Counted from the stretch's first letter, positions 35,101-47,412 are shown. The stretch: DNA of 64,000 nt from Lytechinus variegatus (GCF_018143015.1 NC_054740.1:46617422-46681421), one strand, 5' to 3'. Numbers and translations are program-made. The notes: generated from the sequence alone by a model not told the origin.

Positions 35101-37502
35101 GCATGTAGGATTGATGATACTTTGATTATTTTGAGGGTATCAAGGTCAAAGGTGACATGCCTTGTTCACTGAATATACATCGTTCCTGTGATAAATGAAG
35201 AACCCTTTGATGGTTCAACTTCAACTTGGCAAATATACATTTGGGAGTAACAATGATCAGGTTATATCTTGGGGTCACTAGGTCAATTGTAAAAAATTCA
35301 CCAGAGATCTTTGGAAAATTTGTGCGTTTAATATTTTTATTTTTTGATGTGGCAATAGTGGATGCATAAATTTTGAAACTTACAAATGTACCCCCATGAT
35401 TCTTAATGGGTTAAGGATGGATTGGGTGTCACTGCTAAATTCTAAATAATTAACAAAGTGTTCTTCTCCCCCCCCCCCTCAAACAAAATCGTTGGAAGTA
35501 CCATGTATATATGCAAATCATAACCTTTTATTTTTTTGGTTGTCAACATTTTCTGGACAAAAGTGCCCCTCCTTTTGGAAATTTCTGGATCTGTGCCTGG
35601 GGTGAGGCAAGTCAAAATCTAATCACCCTTCATAGTTTATTAATGATGTTCACTCCACTTTTAAGATCCTTCTGCCTTGATCCTTGTTTGCAATTATAAC
35701 ATTTATAATTTTGGCATTACTGTACTTTGTTAAATCTTTAGGAGGTGAACAGTTTGGTAAAGTGAAGTCAAAATGGAAATCGTGCTGGCAGTCATGAGGA
35801 ACAAGGCCAAGCATTGGGTCCATCCATGGCCAGGAGACAGAGACTGAGACATCTGAGCAACTGGTTAGTTTTACCGTAAAGATTTATTACACTGATGCAT
35901 AACAAAATTTAAAATAAATATATCAAAGGATCTTTTATTTATTTTCGCTTTTTTCTATATTCTTTCATTCATTTTCTTGAGAAATGAGCATAATTTTGAT
36001 TGAAATTTGTATAAGATGGATCTCCCTATAAAAAATAGGTAAACTGGTTTACAATGAAAAATTCACATTATTTAAAACCCAGAATATTAATCATCTGTAA
36101 CCCATAGAATTCTTTTCATTCATTTTGAATTAATTAAATCTGTTTGTCAAAGGGGACAGTTGTTTTTTTCCTCATGAAAATTTCCGCAAGGTATGAGTAG
36201 CTTCAACTACTATTTATTGCCAGCTTGAGAGATTTCGTTCAGAGTTGGTAAATGATTTAAAGTGAAAAAAAAAAAAAAATGAAATAAGAAATGTTGAATC
36301 ATAGTAAGTCAATTAAAAAAACCAATGCGGAATGGTTGAAGATGTCATTAAAGTTAAGTCAAAGATTCTTTTTCTTGATGTGCAGCTTTCACATAAGGCA
36401 GCCTGCTTCTGGACATGGGGAAGCCAGAGAAAGAGAAGGAGGTTGAGGGGGAGCCTCAAGCTGTTCCCGAGGTACCATTGACATCCAGGGTAGATGGGAT
36501 CTACCGGTAGTTGATTGTGTAGGACACCAAGATGAAACCCAGCGTAAGAGAAGAAAGAGAAGGTGATCTTTCTGTTTTGACCAGCACACCGAGTACCAGG
36601 AGCATGGATCTGCTGCAAGTTCAACAGGAGACTCAGAATGCAGCAAGCTATGCTGCAAATATTTTATATAAAAAATCATCCATGATGATTTTAAAATTAT
36701 CCTTAATTGTTTGCAGCAGTTTGTTAATGGAAATCAGAAGTAATGTTGAATAATTCAACTTCTTTTTTTTTGTTCGTATTTTACTACTGATGTCCATTAA
36801 CATCTACAATAAATATTACCCGTGTTCTAAGCAAATCTTGCTAAATTTTAAAGGAGGCATCAACTACTTATTGGTGCATATACTCCACCTTTTTTTTATG
36901 ATGTTCCCTTGTTTTCCTGCTGAAAAGCTCAATGCAGCTTTAACTTAAGCAAAATATGAACAAAAATCTTTATTTGTAGAAATCCATACAGCAATATCTA
37001 TATTACAGAGATTGGGCAAGATTGTTTCATTGACAGTTACTCATTAAAATAATTAATTTCATGTTATTTATGATAGTTTCTCAATTTCCATTGAAAATGA
37101 AATAAATGAAATGTATGAGAAATTTTAAGAACAATATTCATCAAAAAGAATCGTTCGCTGCTGCTATTGTTTTTTTTAAGAAGCAAATTTTACATTTTAA
37201 AATAAACCAGGCTATGTTGGCTTTTATGAATTCAACTTTTCTGTCAACTCTAAAAATAGTAGCTTCAATGCCACATACAATTTATATTCTTCTGGAATTA
37301 ATATTGAAATTATTTTATTAGATGTTTTCATCATCTGTAGAATTTTTAGTAAAACTTGAACTGCAGAAACACTTCAAAAGAAGAAATGAGTAAATGACTG
37401 AAAACCTGTTGAATATTCTTTTTAGAAAATGAAATAAAATCACCTTGAACTTTGGAAATTTCCAAAAGCATATGTTTGAGCAAGTAATATGAAAATGAGT
37501 TT
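32160..37502. other. Interior of the GCCGGAG foldback: no firm gene
   Basis: AT-rich, with several 80-130-bp GC-richer islands (about 33915-33990, 34738-34855, 35744-35865, 36388-36470). Some of these are bordered by AG and by GTAAGA/GTGTGT/GTTAGT on the + strand, as in a spliced transcript. None keeps an open frame through consecutive islands, so at most a non-coding RNA is suggested. A (TA)n run is at 33701-33718. Confidence 0.3.
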
Positions 37503-37647
37503 TGCCTAGGTCACATTACGGCGAGTAGAAATAAGCCGTTTTATGTATTATTATACGAAGCACCTACATGAAGCTGGTACAAGGATGAATAAAATGGCTG
37601 ATTTCGACTAGCCGTAAGGCCACCGGCCGGCAAATGTGACCTAGGCA
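37503..37647. mobile_element. Small MITE (145 bp)
   Basis: It starts TGCCTAGGTCACATT and ends with the exact inverse AATGTGACCTAGGCA. Near-terminal ACGGC / GCCGGC words extend the symmetry. Non-coding. Confidence 0.75.
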
Positions 37648-38214
37648 TAAATTGCTGATGTCATTGCCTCATAATTTTATACAAAATAATGGCAAAGACT
37701 ACATCCTTTAGGATTGAGAAAGTTAAACTTGAACTTTATTCTCATCTCAGTAGATAGAAGATAATGTTATTCATTCAATACTTGAATAAGATTTGAACAA
37801 GTGCCTTGCAATGCAACATAAAAATTAAGGTTCTGAAATCTTAAAGGGAATCCCTGTGCAAGAACAGTTTTAAAGTTTATTTATACATGTTCATCTTGCA
37901 AGTCTGTTATATTTTCTGTCAGCATTGTTTGTGGATCCCACACTGGTGTCATAAGCCATGGTTCTTATATATATATCCTGCATTATCCGGGATGCCTTGC
38001 AATTCGCCATCTGCAAAAGGTTATCCAATGGCACTGTTCTGTTGATTTAAAAGGAAAGGGACCTTGTCAACATTCAATCACATCTTTCAATATGCATACA
38101 ATGGTATGGGATACTGTTAGCATTGAAATTAAAATATGAATTGATAAGAATTATTTTCAATTAAATTCAAACTATTATTATTGTTCATAATGAGTTCTTT
38201 GAACTGTCACTCTG

Positions 38215-38560
38215 ATTGTTCTTAATAAGTGATTGCAAATAAAATTATTTCAAATGTATAATTCTATGAGAAATGAATTGTTTAAAGGAGGATGAATTGC
38301 GAGAGAAGTGATAAAAAAGAAATAAAGTATTGAGAAAGAGACATCTGAGTTGTGTGACTGTAATTTAATTGAGAGAAGAAAACAATCCTTAATAAGTGAT
38401 AAGTGTTCCTTATTCTCAATTGCTAATTAGATTATTTTAAACATATGATAATTGAGAATTGTTTAAAAAAGGAGAAAGGTAGAGAGAAGAGGAAGAAAAG
38501 GAATTATTAAGAGAGAGACGTCTGAGTTGTGTAATATTTTAATTGACAGTAGAACAAAAA
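38215..38560. repeat. Diverged tandem duplication (~175-bp unit)
   Basis: Two adjacent copies share, in order, TTAATAAGTGAT, GAATTGTTTAAA, a purine-rich block, GAGAC(A/G)TCTGAGTTGTGT and TTAATTGA. Copies differ substantially. No gene. Confidence 0.55.
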
Positions 38561-39892
38561 TTTAACCTTCCGGTTGGCCTCTGACTAAAAAAATAAAATT
38601 CACCATCCCTGTTTGCCCATAAAGGAAAATATTTTTTATTTTTGCATAAAAATGTAACCAAGAAAAACATCCAGTCTTAATTCCCCCCCCCCCCCTGTAT
38701 ATTGCCCCACCTTCAACACTATGGTCTGACTGAAGTATAATGGGGCATAAAAAGTAACAAGCATGGTGCTGTTAATGATTTATGTATTTATATTCTATGT
38801 TTTATGAAATTACTAATTTTTATATTTTGGAAAGATTTTTAACATTGCCAAGAAAACACCAACAACAAAAAAGTACCTTTTGAAATACAGGCAATGTGAT
38901 ACAAAATGTTTTCCTCCACTTTATTTAAAAATATGTTTTGAATAATGGCATTGAGGGGGGGGGGGGAAGTGTGATTGAATTGAATTTAATTATTTGTACC
39001 TTGTAAATACATTGTGTAGGCCTAGGCTGTTTACCCCCCCCCCCCCTCTTCCAGAATACTCCGCTCTTGCTATCTCTCTCTTCCCCTGTCATTGCATGTA
39101 AGTTGTTGGACAGTTTGGTCCCATCATATCATTAATTTAGTTTTATTCCCAGGGTTTTATAAAGCAACCACAAATCTAGAAAAAAAGAAAAAACATAGCT
39201 CTCAGTTCCCGTTCATTTTTCTTAAGGAACTTTCGATGATGGCTATTTTTTTTTTTTACTTTACTACATTTTATTCCCAGCATTCTATTATACACATGTA
39301 GACACAAGTGTGAAATTAAAAGGAATCCACACAAATTTCGGGTCACTGTATATATAGTGTAAGTTTTGATATCAGTCGGATATTTCATTTTCCCTTTTGT
39401 TTACGTGCTCGATCGTCGTCTGTCATGGACTGGAGCGAGCCGAGCGACGGGGAAGAAAAAGATAAGTTAGGTCTGTTTTTAGTGAAAGATAGACCTCCTC
39501 CAGCATGCCCCTCCTTCTCAATCATCACCCAGTTTTTATGACCTGTTAAAGAAAAATGAGACTGGCAAAGGTGAGAAATTAAGATGTCCAGTGAGCGCGT
39601 CCTTATCTTACTTTGAAGTTCCAACTTATTTTTTCAAGTGTGGGACTAGGCCGTATCGACTGCTATTCAAGTTTTCCTCGTAAAATTGAACTTGCAGTAC
39701 AAGTCTGTTCAATTGTTAAAAATAAAGTTAGCTCATACTTCTGAGTATTTCAGTTGATTTAGGGTAGTATTTCTGGGTATGTCTTATGGAACTTGTAAAT
39801 ATTTGGATTTGTAAAGGTGGTTAAATGGTAAAAAAACAGCAAAAATAGAGGCGGCTTAGAAGGTACTCCAACAACACATCGTCGCATATCGC

Positions 39893-40009
39893 ATGGAGGT
39901 TGATCCAGCGGCCAGCTCGCCAGCCGGAGGCTTTGGCGATAAAGGTCACGGTAGCAAAGAAAAGAGCAGACTGCCCAAGTTCAACTTTAAAGCCTTATGT
40001 TTTGAATAA
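39893..40009 (+). CDS. Candidate small ORF in a CpG-rich patch
   Basis: An ATG-initiated 38-codon frame with hydrophilic, Ser/Gly/Lys-rich content (MEVDPAASSPAGGFGDKGHG...) in a GC-richer island. It is preceded by an acceptor-like GGCGGCTTAG. Another ATG frame (39425-39541, MDWSEPSDGEEKDKLG...) opens the same island. Both are too short to identify and could be 5' exons, uORFs or chance. No domain recognised. Confidence 0.2.
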   Translation: MEVDPAASSPAGGFGDKGHGSKEKSRLPKFNFKALCFE

Positions 40010-41034
40010 TTTAAAGGGTTAAGTTCAACTGCATCGATCTATTCACAGCATAACTTTTTAAAAAACACTGTAATCATATAGATTTACTTAAAGTTAAACT
40101 AGAACTAGATTCTATCTAAGATTTTTATTTATTGTCCTGTCACAGGGTTGATATATCTTAAAAAATTAAACCACCAACTATTCCCCCACTTCACTTAAAA
40201 TCTAGACCTTCCTAGGCCCTATTTTTACTAAATTAAATGAAATTTTCTGTAATTACCTTATTGCGTAGCCTATATAAGGCTTATGTCAACGTTCTAATTA
40301 TTCTTGAAGCCGTAGACAGGTGAATACTGTACATGGTACTTGGGACAGATCCTGAGCAGCTGCCTTGAAATAGTTTTGCCGGAGTTTTTAGGACTTTGCC
40401 GGAGTTTTTAGGACTTTGCCGTTGGTACAGGAGCTACGGCAAAAACCCACTTGATTTGCCGGAGTTTTTTAAAAGTTTTGCCGTAAAAAAACTCCGGCAA
40501 AGTTTTATGCAATGGAAAACTCCGGCAAATTTTTTTTTGCCGTAGTTTCTGATTTTTTGCCGTAAAAAAACTCCGGCAAAAGTTTTATGCAACGGGGCCC
40601 AGGAATGATACTGAAATCATTTCTTAATCCTCTGATCAGCTTTATTAACATTTATCTACGCATGATTTTTATTTCAAAATATAAATTTTTGTCTTGTATA
40701 CAATAGACCTTTAAACTGGAAATTTTATTTAATTTCAAGAAAACTTCTAAGAACTAGTATAAGTATTAAATATCAATAAAAGTTGATACATTTGCCCATT
40801 GGAAAAAAAAATTTCTTACTTGTAATTTTTTTGTGAAATTTTGTATGCTTTAATATCATTGCCCGCTGATGAATCTGAAATGGAACTGCACTCTTTCTAC
40901 AGATATGCAGTTTAAAGAACATTCAATGCTTTGTTGATATGTCTATTCAAATTAATTTAAAGTAACTACTTATTAACTTGGCCTTCATATTTCTTCCGTC
41001 TTGGTACTTGTTGTGATACCGGTGGTACAGCTTG

Positions 41035-42968
41035 GGCAGTGAGAAACCTGCATTGCAAAAAATAGAGAAAGAACAAAGTGAACTGCTGATGTAAATTATT
41101 CTTACTCACCTAGTCCAGTTTTATTAAGAATATTTAAACTCTATTTAATACTTTTGTCCTACATCCAGATAAATTGATATATCAATATTACTATTTACAG
41201 TATGTTTTGATAGTAAAGGGTGCAAATTATTTCAAATATTTATCAGATAACTGTTAATATCATGTTTTTTATGTACATGTACATAGACAGAAGGTATGAT
41301 CGGTGAAAATGGAAATACTGGTGAATCTGAATTCAAGCAAATATTCAATGGAGCTTTAATTTTACGTGATATCTTATCTTGATTCAGCTCAATTGGCCAT
41401 ACCACCCCCCAAGAGGGAATATTTATTATTTAGACTATTTTTTTTTTGGGGGGGGGTGATGAGCTTAGATACAGCCTGTATTATTATTAAAACAAGCATA
41501 CCTTGCAATGTTCCAATTCAGATGTCCTGTTCCTCATTAGAGTGCAACTCACACTTGCTGATCTGCATGGTTCTCAATTTTGTCCCTCTGACCGGGTGTG
41601 AACTGCTAAGATCTTGGTCCTATTGGATCTGCAATAAACATTTTTTTTACAGTTTGAGAGTATTAGAGATAAATAAAACTACTCTTCTTAAACTATATCT
41701 AAAAAAATCCAGCTTTCCATATCATTGGCATATGAATATTCCGAACTAAATTATCTGGTCCAAAAACTTCTTTCTCTCTCTATCATAAAGTTTCAGAGAG
41801 GCATACACATACCAGGTACGGTAACCGACTGTTTGAAATAAAATGATTCCAACCACATATTGCTCCAGCTGTATAGCTGAATCGGGACCTTGTCTGTGCT
41901 GGTCCTGTATATAACTAAAGAATCACATCACATTTGAATGAAGTAAACACTAGTAAGAACATTTTCAGAATACCACCCCAGGCCACGGCATCCTGTTCAA
42001 ATAGAAACTTGATTTACGTCATTTTCATTGAAATCTAACACTAAATCAATTTGATTTCATTCATGATTACTCTGAAGTAAAAAGTTTCTGAATAAAAGAA
42101 GCTGCTGAGAATTATTATTATTCATATGAAGATGAAATAGCGTGGACGGACTAGGCCTAAACTTCAACTTTCAAGCTTGAAGTTTGGGCCTAGACCTAGT
42201 CCTTCCCCGTTATTTTCATGACTACATCGACAATCTTGCTAGCCGGCTATATCAAGGCCGGATCTCGCGCGCTCTGGCCAAAATCGACAGTTTGTCATTA
42301 CTAACAGTAACAGGAGGTCGGAAACAAGTCCACATCTACCCCTGATAATTGACAATAAAACTGAAATACAGGTTTACTTTTTGCCTTCATGAAGCATTCC
42401 GATGAAGGTCTAGATCTACGACAAATGGTTAGTTAGGCCTATTTTTTGAGAAACTCACTGACAGATGATTAATTTGGAAGTCAGGCAAAAGAAATGGGAG
42501 TGCATGGAAATGGAGGTTTACGTACGGTACCGTACTAAAGTAATACGGGATGGGCCCCGAACGCCGGCAAACACCTCACCATTGTGAGATCAAAACATGA
42601 AAATGAACTTAACTTACTTTTATTCTTATGGAATGTCATTAAATTGATATTGATGTTCCCTCCAAGATTTTCTGCTCCAATGAAGTTCACTGAGAAATCA
42701 CAATTTCGAACATCAATTCTATAAACAGATGATTAGTCGAGCTATTTCGTTGTAGAAACCGGAAATTCGCAGTCCAAAAAAACAACACTTCGCACAGATC
42801 TCGTGGGGAATTGTGGGAAGGAAAAACGTGTTTAATTCCTATAGGATATGAATAAAACATTACGTCTTAGCCAACCATAGAAGTGCATTTTGCGTAATTT
42901 GACGTCATTCTCATGAATTAAACATTGACCCTCCAAAATCAACCTTCAAATTGTCCGCCGGCAGCCAT
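41035..42968 (-). CDS. Candidate split gene on the - strand (uncertain)
   Basis: Exon-like blocks on the - strand with good splice borders: an ATG at 42968 in a GCCGGCGG context; 42610-42726 (open frame with NFIGAENLGGNIN, donor GTAAGTT); about 41821-41913 (acceptor ATATACAG, donor GTATGTG); and about 41035-41047 (acceptor GCAATGCAG, stop TAG or TGA). Two reading frames stay open across the last two blocks, one ending VPRRKKYEGQVNK, so the frame is not settled. No family recognised. A TGACGTCA lies at 42900-42907. It could be a small real gene, a non-coding transcript or chance. Confidence 0.25.
42147..42204. repeat. Hairpin (near-perfect inverted repeat)
   Basis: GGACTAGGCCTAAACTTCAA faces its near-complement ending GGGCCTAGACCTAGTCC around an AAGCTT centre. 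About 25-bp arms with two mismatches. Confidence 0.6.
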
Positions 42969-43591
42969 ATTGGCTGTGTACAAAACCTATGGGAAATAAA
43001 AACGCGCGAAAAGAGTTACCTCTCTAGCTCCCTTCGGGAGCTTACGTAAACGTAAGATCGTATCTCTGTGAAAATAATGGTAAATGAAAATGACGTATCA
43101 TGTAAGGGAGGTTCAAGCGAAAACCCGATTTCACAAAAACGAAAATGTATACTTTTTTGAAATTACTCCCTATTATAAGTATGGAGCAGAAATGGATTAA
43201 TATAAATCATACACATTCAATAGCAAAGTGTTTAATCATATCTTAAGAAAATGGAAAAAAATAAGAACTCTGACTATTGATAACAAAGTTAAGGTCAGAT
43301 GTAAATGGATAAAGTGGGAAAAAGTTTTCCATTTAAATAATCAAAATGTATCTCCTTGAAATTAAAGTAACATTTGTGTATATTTTGGTTCTAGCATTAC
43401 TAAAACAGAGTATGGAATCATGTGTGAAAAGGCTTACCCACACTGATAAGATGCTGTTTTGATGGGTATACTGTATACATAATCGGGTGTGAGCGGAGGT
43501 CGTAATACTTCCAACTGGATGAGCGATTTGAATAATCGTTGAAGACTTCATTGAGAAGGAATTAGCAGATTTGATAGAACAATAAACTATA

Positions 43592-43676
43592 GGTCACGAC
43601 CCAACAGGGTCGGCTCGTTCTCAATATCTAAATTATTTGGAAAGCGAGAACCAAACGACCATGATGGGTCGTGACC
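43592..43676. mobile_element. 85-bp hairpin, possible mini-MITE
   Basis: GGTCACGACCCAACAGGGTC faces ATGATGGGTCGTGACC, with inner CGTTCTC / GAGAACC also complementary. Non-coding. Confidence 0.55.
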
Positions 43677-44405
43677 CAGAGTGAATGTATGAAGTACTGT
43701 GCGTAATAGGTTGCAGTGATGCGAGGGATCGTATGGAGGCTACCCTCTATTATTATTAAGGAGGATTAAAGTCTTCTGTGCATTGGGCTCGAAATCAATT
43801 CCTCATGATAGGAGCGTTTAGAAAGAATAGTTTCAAAAGGAAGGATCATAAAATAACCAGTGAATGTGAAATGTAATGGTGTTAATCTCTTGGACCCGTC
43901 CCTAATATATTGTAAAAAAATAATCCTAAACGAATTCCAGATTGGTATGAGCCTGAGGGCAAAATATGTGGGAAGGAAAGAAGAGTTAATACAAATAATG
44001 TGAATACAGCAATGATACTAACTGCCTGAAGACCCTGGTTCACAATGGTCATGGTGTGAACGCACTGATCTATTTAGCGTTAATTGAAATATTTGGGAGG
44101 GAGAGAGTCCCTCCTTTATCATGTAGACAAATGACTTATCTAACCAAATGGTGCCAGTTTGTGGCGTGAATCGAAGCAAATTCTTCAAAGGAATATCGGG
44201 ACAGTGTATTTGCATAAACAGAAAGGAAAAGATCGAAATTTTAGGTTAATCACGAGAAAATATTTGTATCGTAACTAATCGGTGCAAGGTGGTACCATTA
44301 TTGACACAATAATACACTTCTGAATTACTCAGTGACTGTTTTAAATCAGGCCGTGCAAGCGTGACAGGAGACTGACGCCTGCAAGGAGATTAATTTGGCT
44401 AATTC

Positions 44406-44443
44406 GTGCGGGAAAATTGCGCGGGAAAATTAGCGCGGGAAAT
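44406..44443. promoter_or_regulatory. Three clustered E2F-type GCGGGAAA motifs
   Basis: GTGCGGGAAAA, GCGCGGGAAAA and GCGCGGGAAAT follow at about 12-15-bp spacing. Each is close to the E2F consensus TTTSSCGC on the opposite strand. No gene start could be tied to them. Confidence 0.3.
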
Positions 44444-44547
44444 CCTCCGACATTGATACCCATATCGGAGACAGCAGTGACGTCTGCAATACACAACATA
44501 ATCACGTGTGACGTAGTCTCCAGTCCCGCACCTGTTCGGCCTGGGTA

Positions 44548-45088
44548 CCCGGAGGGGCCACTTACATTGACGGGTGGATACCATGCGCGACCAAAAAAAC
44601 ACGTAAAAAGGATGTCTTTTTCACGATAGGGCACGTTACGTACGTAACGTGATAAGGGTGCCAAAAACACAAAAATTATAAAAAAGGGTATCTATTTCGC
44701 TAGGAAAATTACGTGTTTAGGGTCTAATTTGCGGGGATGATAAAACAAAATTAAAATGTTTTATAAAGGATGTCATTTTTGCCCCAACACTTCGTGTTTA
44801 GAGTCCGATTTGCGCGAGGTGTAGAAGTGGGGTCGTTAACCAAATAAAGCCGACGACCCAAGGAACCGTAACAATAAAACATTCCTGTACTTGTTTAGGG
44901 GTCCATTTCAGGGAATATTTGCCAAGAGTATCGTTTTTGTTTCCAATACTTGTTAAGGGTAGGGGTTCACACGCCAATACTTGTTAAGGGGTTCATTTTC
45001 AGAATATGGAAATTACGTGTTTAGGGTGCTTTTTGAGACCCATTGGTCGCGCATGGTATCCACTCGTGAATCGAAGTGGCCCCCCGGG
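44548..45088. mobile_element. hAT-like MITE (541 bp) with 8-bp duplication
   Basis: The duplication CCTGGGTA at 44540-44547 and 45089-45096 flanks ends CCCGGAGGGGCCACTT and AAGTGGCCCCCCGGG. Further in, GATACCATGCGCGACCA and TGGTCGCGCATGGTATC are perfect inverted blocks. The interior repeats ACGTGTTTAGGG-type words on both strands. There is no transposase. The 8-bp duplication fits hAT-type mobilisation. Confidence 0.88.
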
Positions 45089-45769
45089 CCTGGGTAGCTA
45101 GAAGAAATGTCAAATTGAATGTAAAAAAAAAAAAAAAAAAAAATTAGGAGCGTTGAACTATCTGTGCCATTCAGGACTTACAGCAATGGAATTTCCTTTA
45201 TTGTTGTATTTATCTAACAAAGCATGAAACAGATAGGTGACCAAAATCACCAAGAGATTACTTTTTTTAAAAAAAGATTCAATTATCTTTGGTGAGCGAG
45301 ACTTTATAATGATCAAAATATTATAAAATAGCCCAGAAGATGAATGAACCATGCTGTACCAAATATTCAATATAGAAACGATGAATTATTACTAAACATA
45401 TGAGTTCAATTTTATGTAAAATGGGAGAAAAGAAAAAAAAATCATATTTCTTGTACATTTAAGATTTACGACGAGGTTCAGATGTTTCCATTATATAAAG
45501 TGGAAAGAATAATGTCGTGAAGTCTATTAAAGCCAAAATCTATGTTCAAGGCTTACCAAACCAATGTGTTGCCATAAAGACAAACTTGAGTCATAAGCAC
45601 AATTAAAATTTTGTTTTACAAGTGATTATACGTATCCAGCTGTTCATAAAAATATATCAAAATTTGTCACACTCAGTAGTACACCTACGTACAAGATATC
45701 AATGTGCAAGTACAGTGAAAGGTGGAATTTACACTCTAGAAAACAGAAATGCTAACTCAACCTCTGAAA

Positions 45770-45925
45770 GGCAGGAGGAGCGACAACATTTTCCAAATGT
45801 TGCATTTACCACTTTAAATGGTTCTACCCAACATTTAAAATGTTGGATTTAGCTTTATACAAGGTTGGATGTAACTTCTGGAAGAGGCCGCTACTCCCCC
45901 AACCTTCCAAATGTTGATCCAACAT
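45770..45925. repeat. Degenerate CCAACATTTAAATGTTGG palindrome repeats
   Basis: Words such as CCAAATGTTG, CCAACATTTAAAATGTTGG and GATCCAACATTCG recur. The unit is a palindrome, in the same style as the CCAACGTTGG array near 57900. Confidence 0.5.
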
Positions 45926-46532
45926 TCGAATTATTAGTGTGTAGTCATGTTAGAGATACTAGTAGTTATAATTATACAGCATTAACCTCGCAGAAGATCA
46001 GAAATTGCCACCCGCAGCCAATATTTCTTGCCTGGTTTAGTGCGAAATAGTGAGAACCATATTAACTTTGAACAGTAATTTGTGGTCAAAATAGAAGTTA
46101 ACCACAGACAATGTGAGTGCATGAATATCATGGCATGCACAAAATAGCATTTTGGTGAAGTATGGTGTTGTGAATATTTTTTTATTTGTAAAACATTAAA
46201 AATACAAGAGTTCAAAATTATGAAGGAACAGTTAAAACTTCGCAAATTGGATATAAAACTTGCAAAAAAAACCCACTTGGCCTGACTGTAGAGATAAGAT
46301 GTGAGTGTATACACGAGTCCAACGTTATATAGGATAAATCAATAATATAAACAAAACTTTCCGGTTTAAATAAGAGTTCAAATGTAAATTTGCAGAAAAC
46401 TGTAAAATGCCAGATATAATACTTAGTATTAAAGTTTACCGTTGCATGATTCTGATGAGTTATGAATGAGACCTATATTATAGTCCAAATAAACATCAGG
46501 AGAGTTTCTAATAACGATTAACTTGCTAGTAC

Positions 46533-47412
46533 CTATTCAGACCAGTTAACCCAATTTAGCTGAACACTGCTATTTGCCGTGCCTTGCCTAGTTTGTAAGA
46601 ATATCTTGGTTCCAATCTGTCTTATTCTCGTTGCTAGTTTCTTTTCATGGCGGAGTTTGTATGCCAATGAAGCTAATCGGCCTCTTTCTTTTTTCATTAT
46701 AGCAGGTAAATCAGTACGGATAGTCACCCGATTGGAGCGTTGATTGGCGTTGGGCAAAGATTCCGATGCCACCTCGACGTAGCTAGTTGGGCGGGCTGTC
46801 CGGATTGGTCGTGCTATCCAGGCTGTCTGGGCTGGGCGGGTACGGCGGGCTGTCCGGGCTGGGCGGGAACGCGAGCTGTCCGGGTTGGGCGGGTACGGCG
46901 GGCTGTCCGGGTCCGCGTCCGGGTCAGGCAGGCCTTCCGGGCTGGGCTGGCCGGGCGGGCTGGACCAACTGGCCGGGATGGGCGGGCTGGGCTGACTGGC
47001 CAGGTAAGGCAGAGTGTTGATTTCCCGGAAGATGCCGAGGCTGCTCGAAAGCTTGCAATAAGCGGTCTCTGTCAGCCATGCGAGAAAATCGTACGATGAT
47101 GGGGCAGGGGCTGGCGGGCTGGTTACCGCGCTGTGCAGGTGCAGGTAACCGGTGGGCGTTAATTATCGGGATCATACTGGCCTTCTCACGATTAATGCCC
47201 CCAAAATGACAAAAAATATCACACACAGTGGAATAAATGTTTTCGTTTTTGACATCCGGGACTCCGTAGATTAGTAAATTTTGTTTCCTTTGATGAAGTT
47301 CAAGCGACAAAATCTTTTCTTGAGTGCTATTGCAAAGATATTCCATTATAAATCCTGATTTTTCTATAAAAAACAGGAAATATGCAAATGAGGTAAACCA
47401 CGTGATCAGCAT
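46533..47412 (-). pseudogene. L1/Tx1-type LINE ORF1 remnant split by a GC-rich minisatellite
   Basis: Read on the - strand, 47412-47040 encodes an RRM-like block of L1-type ORF1: HQRKQNLLIYGVPDVKNENI, VCDIFCHFGGINREKAS, NAHRLPAPAQ and CPIIVRFSRMADRDRLLQAF. 46772-46540 encodes the C-terminal domain: SNRVTIRTDLPAIMKKERGR and KLATRIRQIGTKIFLQTR. Order and spacing fit ORF1p, a nucleic-acid-binding protein of the LINE ribonucleoprotein. Between them a GC-rich repeat (46785-47000) makes a Pro/Ala/Gln-rich insertion and introduces stops. No ORF2 follows on this strand. Confidence 0.7.
46785..47000. repeat. GC-rich minisatellite (GGGCTGGGCGGGTACGGC-type)
   Basis: Tandem degenerate copies of CGGGCTGTCCGGGCTGGGCG, unit about 27 bp, far more GC-rich than the surroundings. 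It interrupts ORF1 of the LINE remnant. Confidence 0.75.

Larger units (their letters stand above)
31979..40600. mobile_element. Putative ~8.6-kb foldback with GCCAGAG/GCCGGAG arms
   Basis: The left end GGGCCCCGTTGCATAAAACT (31979) is matched by the inverse, ending GCAACGGGGCCC at 40600. Left arm 31979-32140: repeated TTTGCCAGAGTTTTT and its inverse. Right arm 40372-40600: repeated TTTGCCGGAGTTTTT and its inverse. The arms are related but fixed for A versus G in the core. No matching 8-bp flanks were found, so two separate solo elements in opposite orientation is an alternative. Confidence 0.5.
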
